From Acinetobacter qingfengensis (GTDB taxonomy: Bacteria > Pseudomonadota > Gammaproteobacteria > Pseudomonadales > Moraxellaceae), in contig NZ_VXKN01000002.1 in NCBI RefSeq assembly GCF_008693185.1, positions 434,001 to 498,000 of the forward strand: a DNA stretch of 64,000 bases, written 5' to 3'. The notes beneath the pieces are model-generated. The model had not been told where the DNA came from, searched no databases, and saw only the letters and a list, made by a program, of their open reading frames with translations. Of the stretch, positions 26,645-34,811 are shown in pieces. Position 1 is the first letter of the stretch; each line of letters begins with the position of its first letter. A program made the translations under genes and the position numbers.

Positions 26645-26745
26645 ATTCTGATCCTTTAATTTCCCTGGATTCTATCCCTGCAAGAGATCATTACGATGTC
26701 TTGTTTAAGGAGGTCATGCAACAAGTTTTACCACCTGCTGCATAC

Positions 26746-26761
26746 ATTCACACATATGAAT
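26746..26761. promoter_or_regulatory. Operator-like imperfect dyad upstream of flavin reductase
   Basis: ATTCACAC-ATATGAAT, with six of eight pairs complementary, lies about 100 bp upstream of the flavin reductase start. It has the same half-site form as the dyads at 23358, 30842 and 37571. Confidence 0.45.
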
Positions 26762-26769
26762 TTTGATGC

Positions 26770-28866
26770 TTATTTCTTCGGAATAATTAAGGCATCCAGT
26801 GCCACCACACCTTTTCCTTTAGGTCGTACAATCACTGGATTTAAATCTATACTTTCAAACTGATGAGCATTACTTGCAGCAAATTGTGATAAATCTGCCA
26901 GCATGTTTGCCAATGCATCAATATCGGCAGGCAACTCTCCCCTTACCCCTTCCAGCATGGCAGACCCTTTGATTTCCATGATCATGCGATAGGCTTCCTG
27001 ATGATTAAATGGGGCGATCCTAAAGGTAATATCCTTCAATACTTCAACAAAAACACCCCCCAGACCAAACATCACGACAGGCCCAAAGGTATCATCATTA
27101 AACACGCCAACAATGGTTTCAATGCCACCACTAATCATGGGCGATAAGATGACGCCATCAATATGTGCATCTGGTGCAAGTTGACGCACACGATCCAGCA
27201 TATCTTGCTTGGCCTGTCGAACTTCCTCGGCACTATTTAAATGTAATTTTACTCCACCAACTTCTGTTTTATGGGGTAAATCTGCCGATGCAATTTTCAT
27301 CACCTGCGGATAACCAATACGATTGGCAGCCTGTGCAGGATCCTGCATGACATCAACAAATTCTTCTGCTGGAAATGGAACGCCCGCTTGCCCTAGAATA
27401 TGTTTTGCTTCATGTTCATTCATCATTCGCTGAGGAATCGCAATCGTTGAACCTGACGAGGCTTTTAACTGGTCTTTTGCTGCCTCTTGCCATTGTTTTA
27501 ATTGCACTATCGCCCCTAGTGCATGTATCAGCGCGGCACCATCTTCATAAACCAGAAAACCCTTATCTTCATAATTGCGTATGATGTCTACAGGAGCCGA
27601 CATGGTTAAACATTTGATACAGGATGTGGCATTCTCGGTTGCTTCATCAAGTGCCTGACATAAAGCATCAGCAAAAGTCGGACTACTTGGCCCACTGCCC
27701 AATATGCCAGCAAAAAAGTGATATTGTCCTTTTTCGATCATGGCCCGAATAAACGCTGTCATCATTGGCAAATCTGTGACTGCCTGTGCCGTAGCATCAA
27801 CAGGATTAACAGGAGATGCGTAAGGCAGTAATTGTCTTAATTCATCCTGTGCAGCTTCGGGCATTGGTGCAACATCAAGACCTGCTGCCTCGGCATCATC
27901 TGCCATCTGGATACCAAATCCACCTGATAATGTAAAAATGCCTAGCCGATTCCCTGTTACCTGACCCGCCCGAGTGACGGCATAAGCAATATCAATCTGT
28001 TCTGCTGTAGTTTTCGCACGGTATACCCCATATTGCCGCAAGACCGCATCAAATACTGTATCTGAACCTGCCAATGCGGCAGTATGAGAGCTAGCTGCCT
28101 GCGCACCCACTGCTGAACGTCCAACTTTCATAAAAATAATGGATACACCATTCTGCTGTGCCTTTTCCAGTGCAGCAATAAAACGATCCCGATGCCGAAT
28201 ACCTTCGGCATATGCCAGAACCACTTTCACTTCAGGTTGCTCGACAACCCAGCCAAGGGCTTCGGCCATATCAATATCACATTCGTTTCCTGTGGTTACC
28301 CAATAACCAACTCCCAGACCACGCTTTCTACATAAATGTGCAATATGTGAACCATAAGCACCACTTTGTGAAACAATAGAAACTGCACCAGGCTCAATAA
28401 AATGCCCGTCCAGTACAGTTGAAAATGTGCCATAAAATTTTTTATAGGCATTAAAAACACCAAGACAATTCGGCCCTAAAAGTCTGAGCTTAGTTTCCTT
28501 TGCAGCATCTAGCATTTGCTGCTGCATGATTTTGCCTTCATCTCCTGCTTCAGCAAAACCAGCAGAAAAAACGATTGCGGTCTGGATCCCTTTTTCGGCG
28601 CAGTCCCTTACCGCCTGTACTGTTGCAGATGCAGGTACCGCCAGTAAAGCAACATCAGCCGCTTTGGGTAAACTTGCCAGATCTGGATATGCCCTGACCC
28701 CCTGTACATGCTCCCGATTAGGATTAACAGGAAAAATTTCTCCTTGATAACCACTGGTCATTAAATAACGTAATGGCCGACCACCAATACGGGCAGGATG
28801 ATCAGAAGCACCAATCAGGGCAACTGAATCTGGATTGAGCAAAGCATTTAATACTGAATGAGTCAT
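26770..28866 (-). CDS. ADP-forming acyl-CoA synthetase (acetate-CoA ligase family)
   Basis: A single-chain NDP-forming acyl-CoA synthetase of 698 residues. The CoA-binding domain (SVALIGASDHPARIGGRPL in parts) covers residues about 5-140. The succinyl-CoA-ligase-like domains (about 150-430) carry the phosphohistidine in SSHTAALAGSD. The C-terminal ATP-grasp domain is at about 475-698 (MKIASADLPHKTEVGGV, GLGGVFVEVLKD). It activates an organic acid with CoA at the cost of ATP to ADP. The start at 28866 is chosen for the 7-nt spacing to AGGA; ATG at 28869 is also possible. Members include acetate, pimelate-like, hydroxycinnamate and amino-acid-derived acid ligases. Confidence 0.88.
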   Translation of the reverse strand: MTHSVLNALLNPDSVALIGASDHPARIGGRPLRYLMTSGYQGEIFPVNPNREHVQGVRAYPDLASLPKAADVALLAVPASATVQAVRDCAEKGIQTAIVFSAGFAEAGDEGKIMQQQMLDAAKETKLRLLGPNCLGVFNAYKKFYGTFSTVLDGHFIEPGAVSIVSQSGAYGSHIAHLCRKRGLGVGYWVTTGNECDIDMAEALGWVVEQPEVKVVLAYAEGIRHRDRFIAALEKAQQNGVSIIFMKVGRSAVGAQAASSHTAALAGSDTVFDAVLRQYGVYRAKTTAEQIDIAYAVTRAGQVTGNRLGIFTLSGGFGIQMADDAEAAGLDVAPMPEAAQDELRQLLPYASPVNPVDATAQAVTDLPMMTAFIRAMIEKGQYHFFAGILGSGPSSPTFADALCQALDEATENATSCIKCLTMSAPVDIIRNYEDKGFLVYEDGAALIHALGAIVQLKQWQEAAKDQLKASSGSTIAIPQRMMNEHEAKHILGQAGVPFPAEEFVDVMQDPAQAANRIGYPQVMKIASADLPHKTEVGGVKLHLNSAEEVRQAKQDMLDRVRQLAPDAHIDGVILSPMISGGIETIVGVFNDDTFGPVVMFGLGGVFVEVLKDITFRIAPFNHQEAYRMIMEIKGSAMLEGVRGELPADIDALANMLADLSQFAASNAHQFESIDLNPVIVRPKGKGVVALDALIIPKK

Positions 28867-28890
28867 CATCAATTCCTGTTATTTATCTGA

Positions 28891-29766
28891 TTATTGTTGA
28901 TATCGTGGTTCTGCAATTCCCTGCACACCCAAACCATGAATTGAAAATAAAAAACCACCATCTGGATGTCTGGAAATAATACGTCCTGTTCCCGAATTCT
29001 TGATTGATGTCACAAACAGGGTTGCCAGATCATCACCACCAAAAGCCAGACAGGATGGCATGTCTACAGGTGATTTAATGAGACGATCCAACACGCCATC
29101 TGGCGAAAATCTGGCAATTTTTCCAGCTTGTACCAATGCCACCCATAAGTATCCTTCTGCATCTACCGTTGCGCCATCAGGTGCAGAACCCAGTATTGAT
29201 GTTTCTGCAAAAATACGTGCTGACGTTAAGGGTTGTTGGCCATCGCCATACTCATAAGCCCGAATATTCTGATCCAGACTATCCGCAAAATAAAAAATCG
29301 TGCCATCTGGGCTAAATGCAATACTGTTGGAAATACGAATCCCATTGGCCAGCCTCTCAGCATCACCATTGCGATTTAAGCGATATAACTCACCTACTGG
29401 TTTGGCATGTACGCCCATTGAACCGCACACAAAATTGCCATAACGATCAATACGACCATCATTAAAACGAACCTCTGGATTAGGTGGAATAGGTTGCATC
29501 AAAGCATGGAATGTTCCTGTTTCCAGATTCAGTTGATAAAATCCATCTGACAACCCAGTAATTAAGCTATTTTTTGGCCCAAGTGCGACACAACCGATGC
29601 TTGAAGGTGTTTTCCATTGGGAAAACTGCTGTGTAGACGGAATATAGCGCCGAACATAACACCCCACGCTATCAACCCAATAAAGGCATGAATGTTGTGC
29701 ATCCCATACTGGACTTTCACCAAGTAAATCAGGCTTATGACTGATCCTTGTATATGTAATTGACAT
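28891..29766 (-). CDS. SMP-30/gluconolactonase-family protein
   Basis: A 291-residue six-bladed beta-propeller of the SMP-30/LRE family. The metal-ligand Glu is in LLGESPVWD near residue 15. Blade motifs include RFNDGRIDRYGNFVCGSMG near 100, RISNSIAFSPDGTIFYFADS near 145, and GAPDGATVDAEGYLWVA-type APDGATVDAEG near 200. These supply the Asn and Asp metal ligands. Known members hydrolyse lactones. In this island it could open a lactone made by the flavin monooxygenase. It starts about 200 bp after the SDR gene and is 25 bp upstream of the acyl-CoA synthetase. Confidence 0.87.
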   Translation of the reverse strand: MSITYTRISHKPDLLGESPVWDAQHSCLYWVDSVGCYVRRYIPSTQQFSQWKTPSSIGCVALGPKNSLITGLSDGFYQLNLETGTFHALMQPIPPNPEVRFNDGRIDRYGNFVCGSMGVHAKPVGELYRLNRNGDAERLANGIRISNSIAFSPDGTIFYFADSLDQNIRAYEYGDGQQPLTSARIFAETSILGSAPDGATVDAEGYLWVALVQAGKIARFSPDGVLDRLIKSPVDMPSCLAFGGDDLATLFVTSIKNSGTGRIISRHPDGGFLFSIHGLGVQGIAEPRYQQ

Positions 29767-29966
29767 CCTTTTCTCACCATATTCAACGAGTAACTGTTAA
29801 ATTTTTCCATGTTTGGTGTTTTGTGTGCGTCATTGTTTATTGATCTGTTTAATGAGGCACGGTTTTAGCCAGATTTTTGCCATACGTCAGCATCAATATC
29901 ACAACCTCATTGCCGCCCACAAAATATCATCCTATTGATTGTAGACTTTATGATTTATCCAAAGAT

Positions 29967-30722
29967 TCAGGAAAATGCATAAGTGCTTGCACCATCAACA
30001 AACAGCACGTCACCCGAAATAAAACTGGAATCTTCACTTGCAAGAAATACTGCGGCTTTGGCAACATCTTGCGCAGAACATAAGCGACCTAATGGAATCC
30101 GTTGACGGCGGCGTTCCCAGGCTTCTTCAGATACCACCAACTTGGCGCCTTCTGTAGGTGTAGAACTAGGAGCAATGGCATTAACACGAATATTATATTC
30201 ACCAAATTCGGCTGCCCCAGAACGAGTTAAACCAGAAACAGCACTTTTAATGGCGCTATACATGACGCCATGACGCATTGCCAGTACAGAAGATGGAGAA
30301 CCAATATTGATAATGCTGCCACCGCCCGCCTGAATCATATCGTTTAATACCGCCTGATAACCCCAGACAACGCCTTTTAATCCAACATCAATCATTCTAT
30401 CAATCATGCTTTCAGTCTGTTCCATCAATGGCCCATAACGGTTCCACATGGCATTATTGACCAGAATAGCTGGCGCTCCGAAATGCTGTCTGAGTTGCTC
30501 AACGGCATGTTCAACATCCTGCTTGATTGCCACATTGCCAACCAGTGCCACAGCTTGTCCACCTGCCGCCTGAATGGCATGCACGGCTTCCAGTGCAACA
30601 TCCTGTTTTAAATCCAGTACACCAACCAGTGCGCCTTCCTGAGCAAATGCTTCACAAATTGCACGACCAATGCCTCGACCACCACCTGTAACTAAAGCCA
30701 CTTTTCCTTTTAGCTTTTGCAT
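29967..30722 (-). CDS. Short-chain dehydrogenase/reductase
   Basis: A 251-residue classical SDR. TGGGRGIGRA is the NAD(P) motif. NNAMWN replaces the usual NNAG, an unusual form. The catalytic Ser-Tyr-Lys are in INIGSPSS and MYSAIKSA. It ends FISGDVLFVDGAS. It most likely oxidises a secondary alcohol. GGGAGAAG precedes the ATG. It diverges from the IclR gene, and the 160-bp gap between them contains an operator-like dyad, so IclR control is likely. Confidence 0.88.
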   Translation of the reverse strand: MQKLKGKVALVTGGGRGIGRAICEAFAQEGALVGVLDLKQDVALEAVHAIQAAGGQAVALVGNVAIKQDVEHAVEQLRQHFGAPAILVNNAMWNRYGPLMEQTESMIDRMIDVGLKGVVWGYQAVLNDMIQAGGGSIINIGSPSSVLAMRHGVMYSAIKSAVSGLTRSGAAEFGEYNIRVNAIAPSSTPTEGAKLVVSEEAWERRRQRIPLGRLCSAQDVAKAAVFLASEDSSFISGDVLFVDGASTYAFS

Positions 30723-30839
30723 TATTCTTCTCCCTATATCAGTTTTCCATAATTTTTAAGGTGTTTGACACGCTGCTTGACAAATACATCGTGTCACGTA
30801 ATGCTAATTAGCGACAACAAAAATATGGATATGCAATTA

Positions 30840-30859
30840 AATTTCACAAATGTGAAATT
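30840..30859. promoter_or_regulatory. Operator-like dyad in the SDR/IclR divergent promoter
   Basis: AATTTCACA and TGTGAAATT are exact 9-bp arms with an AA spacer. It lies 24 bp upstream of the IclR start and inside the divergent promoter region. IclR-family proteins usually bind short dyads near their own gene. Confidence 0.6.
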
Positions 30860-30882
30860 CAGGGAAAAGGAGTGTTTTTATT

Positions 30883-31662
30883 ATGCATTCATCACAAGTC
30901 AAATCTGCCATGCGGGCACTGGAAATTATGGAATTGTTCCGTGCCGTCAAACAGCCACGTTCTATGAGCGAAATCTCTATTGCTCTGGGCTATCCGCAAT
31001 CCAGTACCACTGTTTTATTAAAAACACTGATTTCACTTGGTTATCTCAATTTTAATCGCAAAGAGCGTTTATACTTTCCGACCTTAAAAGTGTCGGCTCT
31101 GGGGGACTGGATAGCAAACAGCCTATTTTCTTCTCGTGCAATTCTTGAAATTTTACAGGATGTTCATGCAGAAACAGGCGAAACTGTTGCCATCACAACA
31201 AAAAACGACATCTATGTACAATATATCCAGATTATTCAATCAGTTCACGCTTTGCGTTTTCATGTTAATGAAAATGAAATCAGACCATTAACCATGTCTT
31301 CTACAGGCTGGATGTTAATGTCTACTATGGATGATAAAACACTAGATAATACCATTCGGCGAGCCAATGTGATCACCCAGAAAGAAGGGGTACGCTTTGA
31401 GATTAATGAAATGATGACACGCATTCATCGTATTCGGGAACAAGGCTATGCCAGTGCAGAACACCTGCCTTTTATTGGAGGTGGAACAATCTGTGTGTTA
31501 TTACCCATCACGATTCAGGGACAACCCGTAACCATGGGGCTAGGTGGCGCTCTTGATCGCATTAAGCAGAATTATGACCACTATCTGGAATTATTATTGC
31601 AGGGTGCCAAACAGCTTAAAAGTAGCGATCGTTTTCATGAACCCATTGAATTACCTTATTAA
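30883..31662 (+). CDS. IclR-family transcriptional regulator
   Basis: A 259-residue IclR protein. The N-terminal winged helix (residues about 5-65: SAMRALEIMELFRA, SMSEISIALGYPQSSTTVLLKTL in parts) is followed by the effector-binding domain from about 80 (GETVAITTKNDIYVQYIQ, LTMSSTGWMLMSTM, VLLPITIQGQPV). GGAG lies 9 nt before the ATG. It is transcribed away from the SDR-lactonase-ligase group and towards the acyl-CoA dehydrogenase group, from which a bidirectional terminator separates it. It is the best candidate for a local pathway regulator. Confidence 0.9.
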   Translation: MHSSQVKSAMRALEIMELFRAVKQPRSMSEISIALGYPQSSTTVLLKTLISLGYLNFNRKERLYFPTLKVSALGDWIANSLFSSRAILEILQDVHAETGETVAITTKNDIYVQYIQIIQSVHALRFHVNENEIRPLTMSSTGWMLMSTMDDKTLDNTIRRANVITQKEGVRFEINEMMTRIHRIREQGYASAEHLPFIGGGTICVLLPITIQGQPVTMGLGGALDRIKQNYDHYLELLLQGAKQLKSSDRFHEPIELPY

Positions 31663-31693
31663 ATGGCTGGCATCTCTTTTCCATAACTCACAT

Positions 31694-31733
31694 AAAAATG
31701 AGGCTTTAACCCTGAGTTATCGCCTCATTTTTT
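31694..31733. terminator. Bidirectional terminator between IclR and acyl-CoA dehydrogenase genes
   Basis: AAAAATGAGGC and GCCTCATTTTT form an 11-bp stem with A and T runs on the two sides, between convergent genes. It can stop transcription in both directions. Confidence 0.88.
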
Positions 31734-31737
31734 CCAG

Positions 31738-32886
31738 TTAAGGAAGTTTTAATACGACTTTTGCCAGAATATTACGCTGAATTTCGTTAGAGCCGCCAAA
31801 TATAGCTGGGGCTCGGGAATCAAGAAATAAATTCATGGCATCGACTGCACCCAGATCTGTTTGAATATCGTCATTATAACGTGCCTGCTCTCCTGCCAGT
31901 GTGAGCATTTCTTCAGTAATGCGCTGATAAAGTTCTGTCGCAAAAATTTTTAATACCGAAACATCTGCCCCAAGTTGTCCACCACTACGCAACACTTTGG
32001 CATAACGTTCATAACTGGAACTTAAATCGTATACATCCAGTCTAAGCTGAGCATATCGGGATAAAAAAGCAGAATCAGCAAAAGCATTCATGCTTTCTGC
32101 CAGTTTATCCAGTCGCCCAAGGGCAATCTCTGCACGAGTTGGCGCTCCCAGAAAAATACGTTCATGCCCCAAAACAGATTTTGCAATCGTCCATCCCTGA
32201 TTTAATTCACCTACCAGATTTTGTTTTGGCACACGGACATTATCAAAGAAGACTTCACAAAAATCTTCTTCTCCACGTAAATTGGCAATTGGACGTACAT
32301 CAACACCAGCAGTTGTCATATCAACCAGTAACACTGAAATACCACGCTGAGGTTTTACCTCCCGATCAGTTCGTACCAAAAGGAAAATCCAGTTTGCACA
32401 GGTTGCCAGTGTTGTCCATATTTTTTGTCCATTGACAATAAACTCATCGCCTTCCTGTATGGCATGAGTTCGTAAACTTGCTAAATCGGAACCTGCATTT
32501 GGTTCAGAATATCCCTGACACCACATATCTTCACCCGATAATATTCTGGGTAAAAAGTAATTTTTTTGGTCTTCAGTTCCATAATGCAGTAATAACGGCC
32601 CCGTCAAGCCAATACCATGATCTGGAATACGAGGACATCCTAAACGCCCCCATTCTTCAACATAAATCATATGTTTCGCTGGATTAAGTCCCATTCCACC
32701 ATATTCTACGGGCCAGACTGGTGCTAACCAGCCTTTCTGAGCGAGTGCCTGATACCAGACTTTTACTTCTTCATATAAAGGACGCTGTTTACGCATATAG
32801 CGCAATTCTTCTGGGCAATTTTCCAGTACCCAGTCCCGAAAAATTTGACGAAATTCATCATCAGATAAACTGTTCCAATCTGTCAT
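31738..32886 (-). CDS. Acyl-CoA dehydrogenase, large partner
   Basis: A 382-residue FAD acyl-CoA dehydrogenase. WCQGYSEPNAGSDLASL near residue 125 and IWTTLATCANWIFLLVRTD near 160 form the FAD and substrate region. The C-terminal FGGSNEIQRNILAKVVL is the standard flavin-contacting end. The ATG at 32886 overlaps the upstream crotonase stop by 1 nt. It is paired with a shorter, divergent acyl-CoA dehydrogenase two genes upstream. Such pairs form heterotetramers in steroid and terpenoid side-chain breakdown. Confidence 0.9.
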   Translation of the reverse strand: MTDWNSLSDDEFRQIFRDWVLENCPEELRYMRKQRPLYEEVKVWYQALAQKGWLAPVWPVEYGGMGLNPAKHMIYVEEWGRLGCPRIPDHGIGLTGPLLLHYGTEDQKNYFLPRILSGEDMWCQGYSEPNAGSDLASLRTHAIQEGDEFIVNGQKIWTTLATCANWIFLLVRTDREVKPQRGISVLLVDMTTAGVDVRPIANLRGEEDFCEVFFDNVRVPKQNLVGELNQGWTIAKSVLGHERIFLGAPTRAEIALGRLDKLAESMNAFADSAFLSRYAQLRLDVYDLSSSYERYAKVLRSGGQLGADVSVLKIFATELYQRITEEMLTLAGEQARYNDDIQTDLGAVDAMNLFLDSRAPAIFGGSNEIQRNILAKVVLKLP

Positions 32887-33662
32887 TACAAACTATCCTT
32901 AAATACAGGTTGACGCTTTTCCAGAAATGCCCGCATGGCTTCTTTTGAATCCTCATGTCGGGTCATTTCGACCGTTAAATTCTGCTCAAAACGATAGCCA
33001 TCTTTTAATCCCATTGTTTCCACAGTATTAATTGCCCGTTTGGCAAGTTTTAATGCTGCTGGACTTTTACTGGCAATACTTTCTGCAATGGCCATGGCTT
33101 CTTCCATTAATTTGTCTGGCGCAGTACAAGCCTCAATAATGCCCCGACGGTATAATTCTGCTGCGGAAACCCGATATCCAGAAAGTACCATACGGCGGGT
33201 GAGCGAATGTGGGAACAAACGCATGGCATGTCGTACACCACCCATTAAGCCAATATCAATTTCAGGTAATCCAAATACTGCATTTTCAGAAGCCAGAATA
33301 ATATCCGAACATAATACCAACCCTAATCCCGCACCAAGTGCTGGGCCATTTACCGCAGCAATGACAGGTTTATTGGATTCCATAATACAAAATCCAACCT
33401 CACGGGTACGCCGAAGATGTCGATAGGTTTCTCCAGGAATATCTCCTACATTACCTCGTGATTTAATATCAGCTCCCGCAGAAAAGACTTTTCCTACAGC
33501 CGTAAGCAGAATGACCCGTACTTCTGGCGTATCATTCAGCTCATCAAATACACTAATCAACTCATCGGCAAATTCCCGTGATTGTGCATTTACAGGAGGA
33601 TTGTCCAAAGTCACAATTGCAATATGATTTGAAATCTGGGTCTTGATTAATTGATTTAACAT
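32886..33662 (-). CDS. Enoyl-CoA hydratase/isomerase
   Basis: A 258-residue crotonase-fold protein from the ATG at 33662, which has AAGGA 7 nt upstream; the longer frame to 33737 runs into the preceding gene. VTLDNPPVNAQS, FSAGADIKSRG, NGPALGAGLGLVLCSD and GLPEIDIGLMGGVRHAMRL are visible. NGPALGAGLGLVL lacks the usual first catalytic glutamate (normally in the GGGCEL position), so a role as isomerase or hydrolase is as likely as hydration. It sits between the two acyl-CoA dehydrogenase genes. Confidence 0.86.
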   Translation of the reverse strand: MLNQLIKTQISNHIAIVTLDNPPVNAQSREFADELISVFDELNDTPEVRVILLTAVGKVFSAGADIKSRGNVGDIPGETYRHLRRTREVGFCIMESNKPVIAAVNGPALGAGLGLVLCSDIILASENAVFGLPEIDIGLMGGVRHAMRLFPHSLTRRMVLSGYRVSAAELYRRGIIEACTAPDKLMEEAMAIAESIASKSPAALKLAKRAINTVETMGLKDGYRFEQNLTVEMTRHEDSKEAMRAFLEKRQPVFKDSL

Positions 33663-33681
33663 GATGATTCCTTTCGCTGTT

Positions 33682-34785
33682 TCAGGCAGCACGTTCCATT
33701 GCAATAAATTGCATTCGTAGTTTTTCAGCATCGCCAAGAGATGCCGCCAGATTAATAGATCGTTTTAAATACAATCCAATATCGCATTCATCAGTAAACC
33801 CCATCGCACCAAATAAATGTACAGCTTGCCGACCAATGCCTGTTGCCGCATCACTACAGCGAATTTTTGCAGCCAATATTGCCATATGGGTTTTCGATGA
33901 ATCCTGCAAAGCCAAACATTCAATGGCATTATCAATGCTGGCACAGGCAAATTCTGCCTTGGCCCACATATCAACCAGTCTATGTTGGATCACTTGAAAA
34001 CTTGCAATTGGTTTTCCAAACTGTATACGCTGCTGGGTATATTCACTGGTTAATAAAAATGACTTGCTGGCTAGCCCCGCAAGCTCTGCTGATAATGCTA
34101 GTCTAGCCATATCTAATGCATATTGTATTTGCTGATCCAGATTACCAGAAGCCAGCACTTGATCTGCAGCTACAGTAAATTGTTCAAGTTGCAAACTAGA
34201 TAAAATCGTACCATCTACTGCGGGCCGATCCGTTCTAAAATTCTGGACATCCTGCGCTGAAATACTGAGTAAATAATGTTGTGTATCATCCTGTGCCAAC
34301 ACAATAAAATCTGTTGCCTGACAGCCAGCATCCAGATATTCACAACATCCAGTAATATAAAATCCATCATCCTGCTTTTGAGCCTGCAATACATGATTGA
34401 TCGCTGGAATCACCAGTGCTTTTCCTGTAATCATGTCGGAAGCTAATCGGCTGCGTTCCAGAGATACGTCCGATTCAGCCAGTAAAACACTGGTTAACAC
34501 AGATGCTGTCACCATTGGCGAAACAATCAGGGCTTCCCCCAAAGCATGACTAATAACAACCTGTTCCCGCAAGCTCAAGCCTGAACCACCCAATGTTTCT
34601 GGCAATAATAGCCCAATCCAGCCTGCTTCAATCATGGCCTGCCATTGTGCTTTATCCAGTCCCTGTCCCGAATTTCTAATATTTCGTAATCCCTTTGGGC
34701 CTGGATATTTTTCGGAAAATGACTGAACACTCTCCTGCAACATGGCAAGTACGCCATCTGTATCTTCTATCATTAACTTTGACAT
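33682..34785 (-). CDS. Acyl-CoA dehydrogenase, small partner
   Basis: A 367-residue acyl-CoA dehydrogenase-like protein. The N-terminal helical domain has WIGLLLPETLGGSGLSL near residue 58, and the C-terminal helices have QRIQFGKPIASFQVIQHRLVDM near 235 and AVHLFGAMGFTDECDIGLYLKR near 320. It lacks the typical GGxNEIQ end and the WCQGYSEPNAGSD-type FAD segment of its partner. That points to the second subunit of a heteromeric enzyme. It lies 26 bp after the AMP-ligase gene and 19 bp before the crotonase. Confidence 0.85.
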   Translation of the reverse strand: MSKLMIEDTDGVLAMLQESVQSFSEKYPGPKGLRNIRNSGQGLDKAQWQAMIEAGWIGLLLPETLGGSGLSLREQVVISHALGEALIVSPMVTASVLTSVLLAESDVSLERSRLASDMITGKALVIPAINHVLQAQKQDDGFYITGCCEYLDAGCQATDFIVLAQDDTQHYLLSISAQDVQNFRTDRPAVDGTILSSLQLEQFTVAADQVLASGNLDQQIQYALDMARLALSAELAGLASKSFLLTSEYTQQRIQFGKPIASFQVIQHRLVDMWAKAEFACASIDNAIECLALQDSSKTHMAILAAKIRCSDAATGIGRQAVHLFGAMGFTDECDIGLYLKRSINLAASLGDAEKLRMQFIAMERAA

Positions 34786-34811
34786 TTTTAATCTCGCATC
34801 ATCACCATGAA

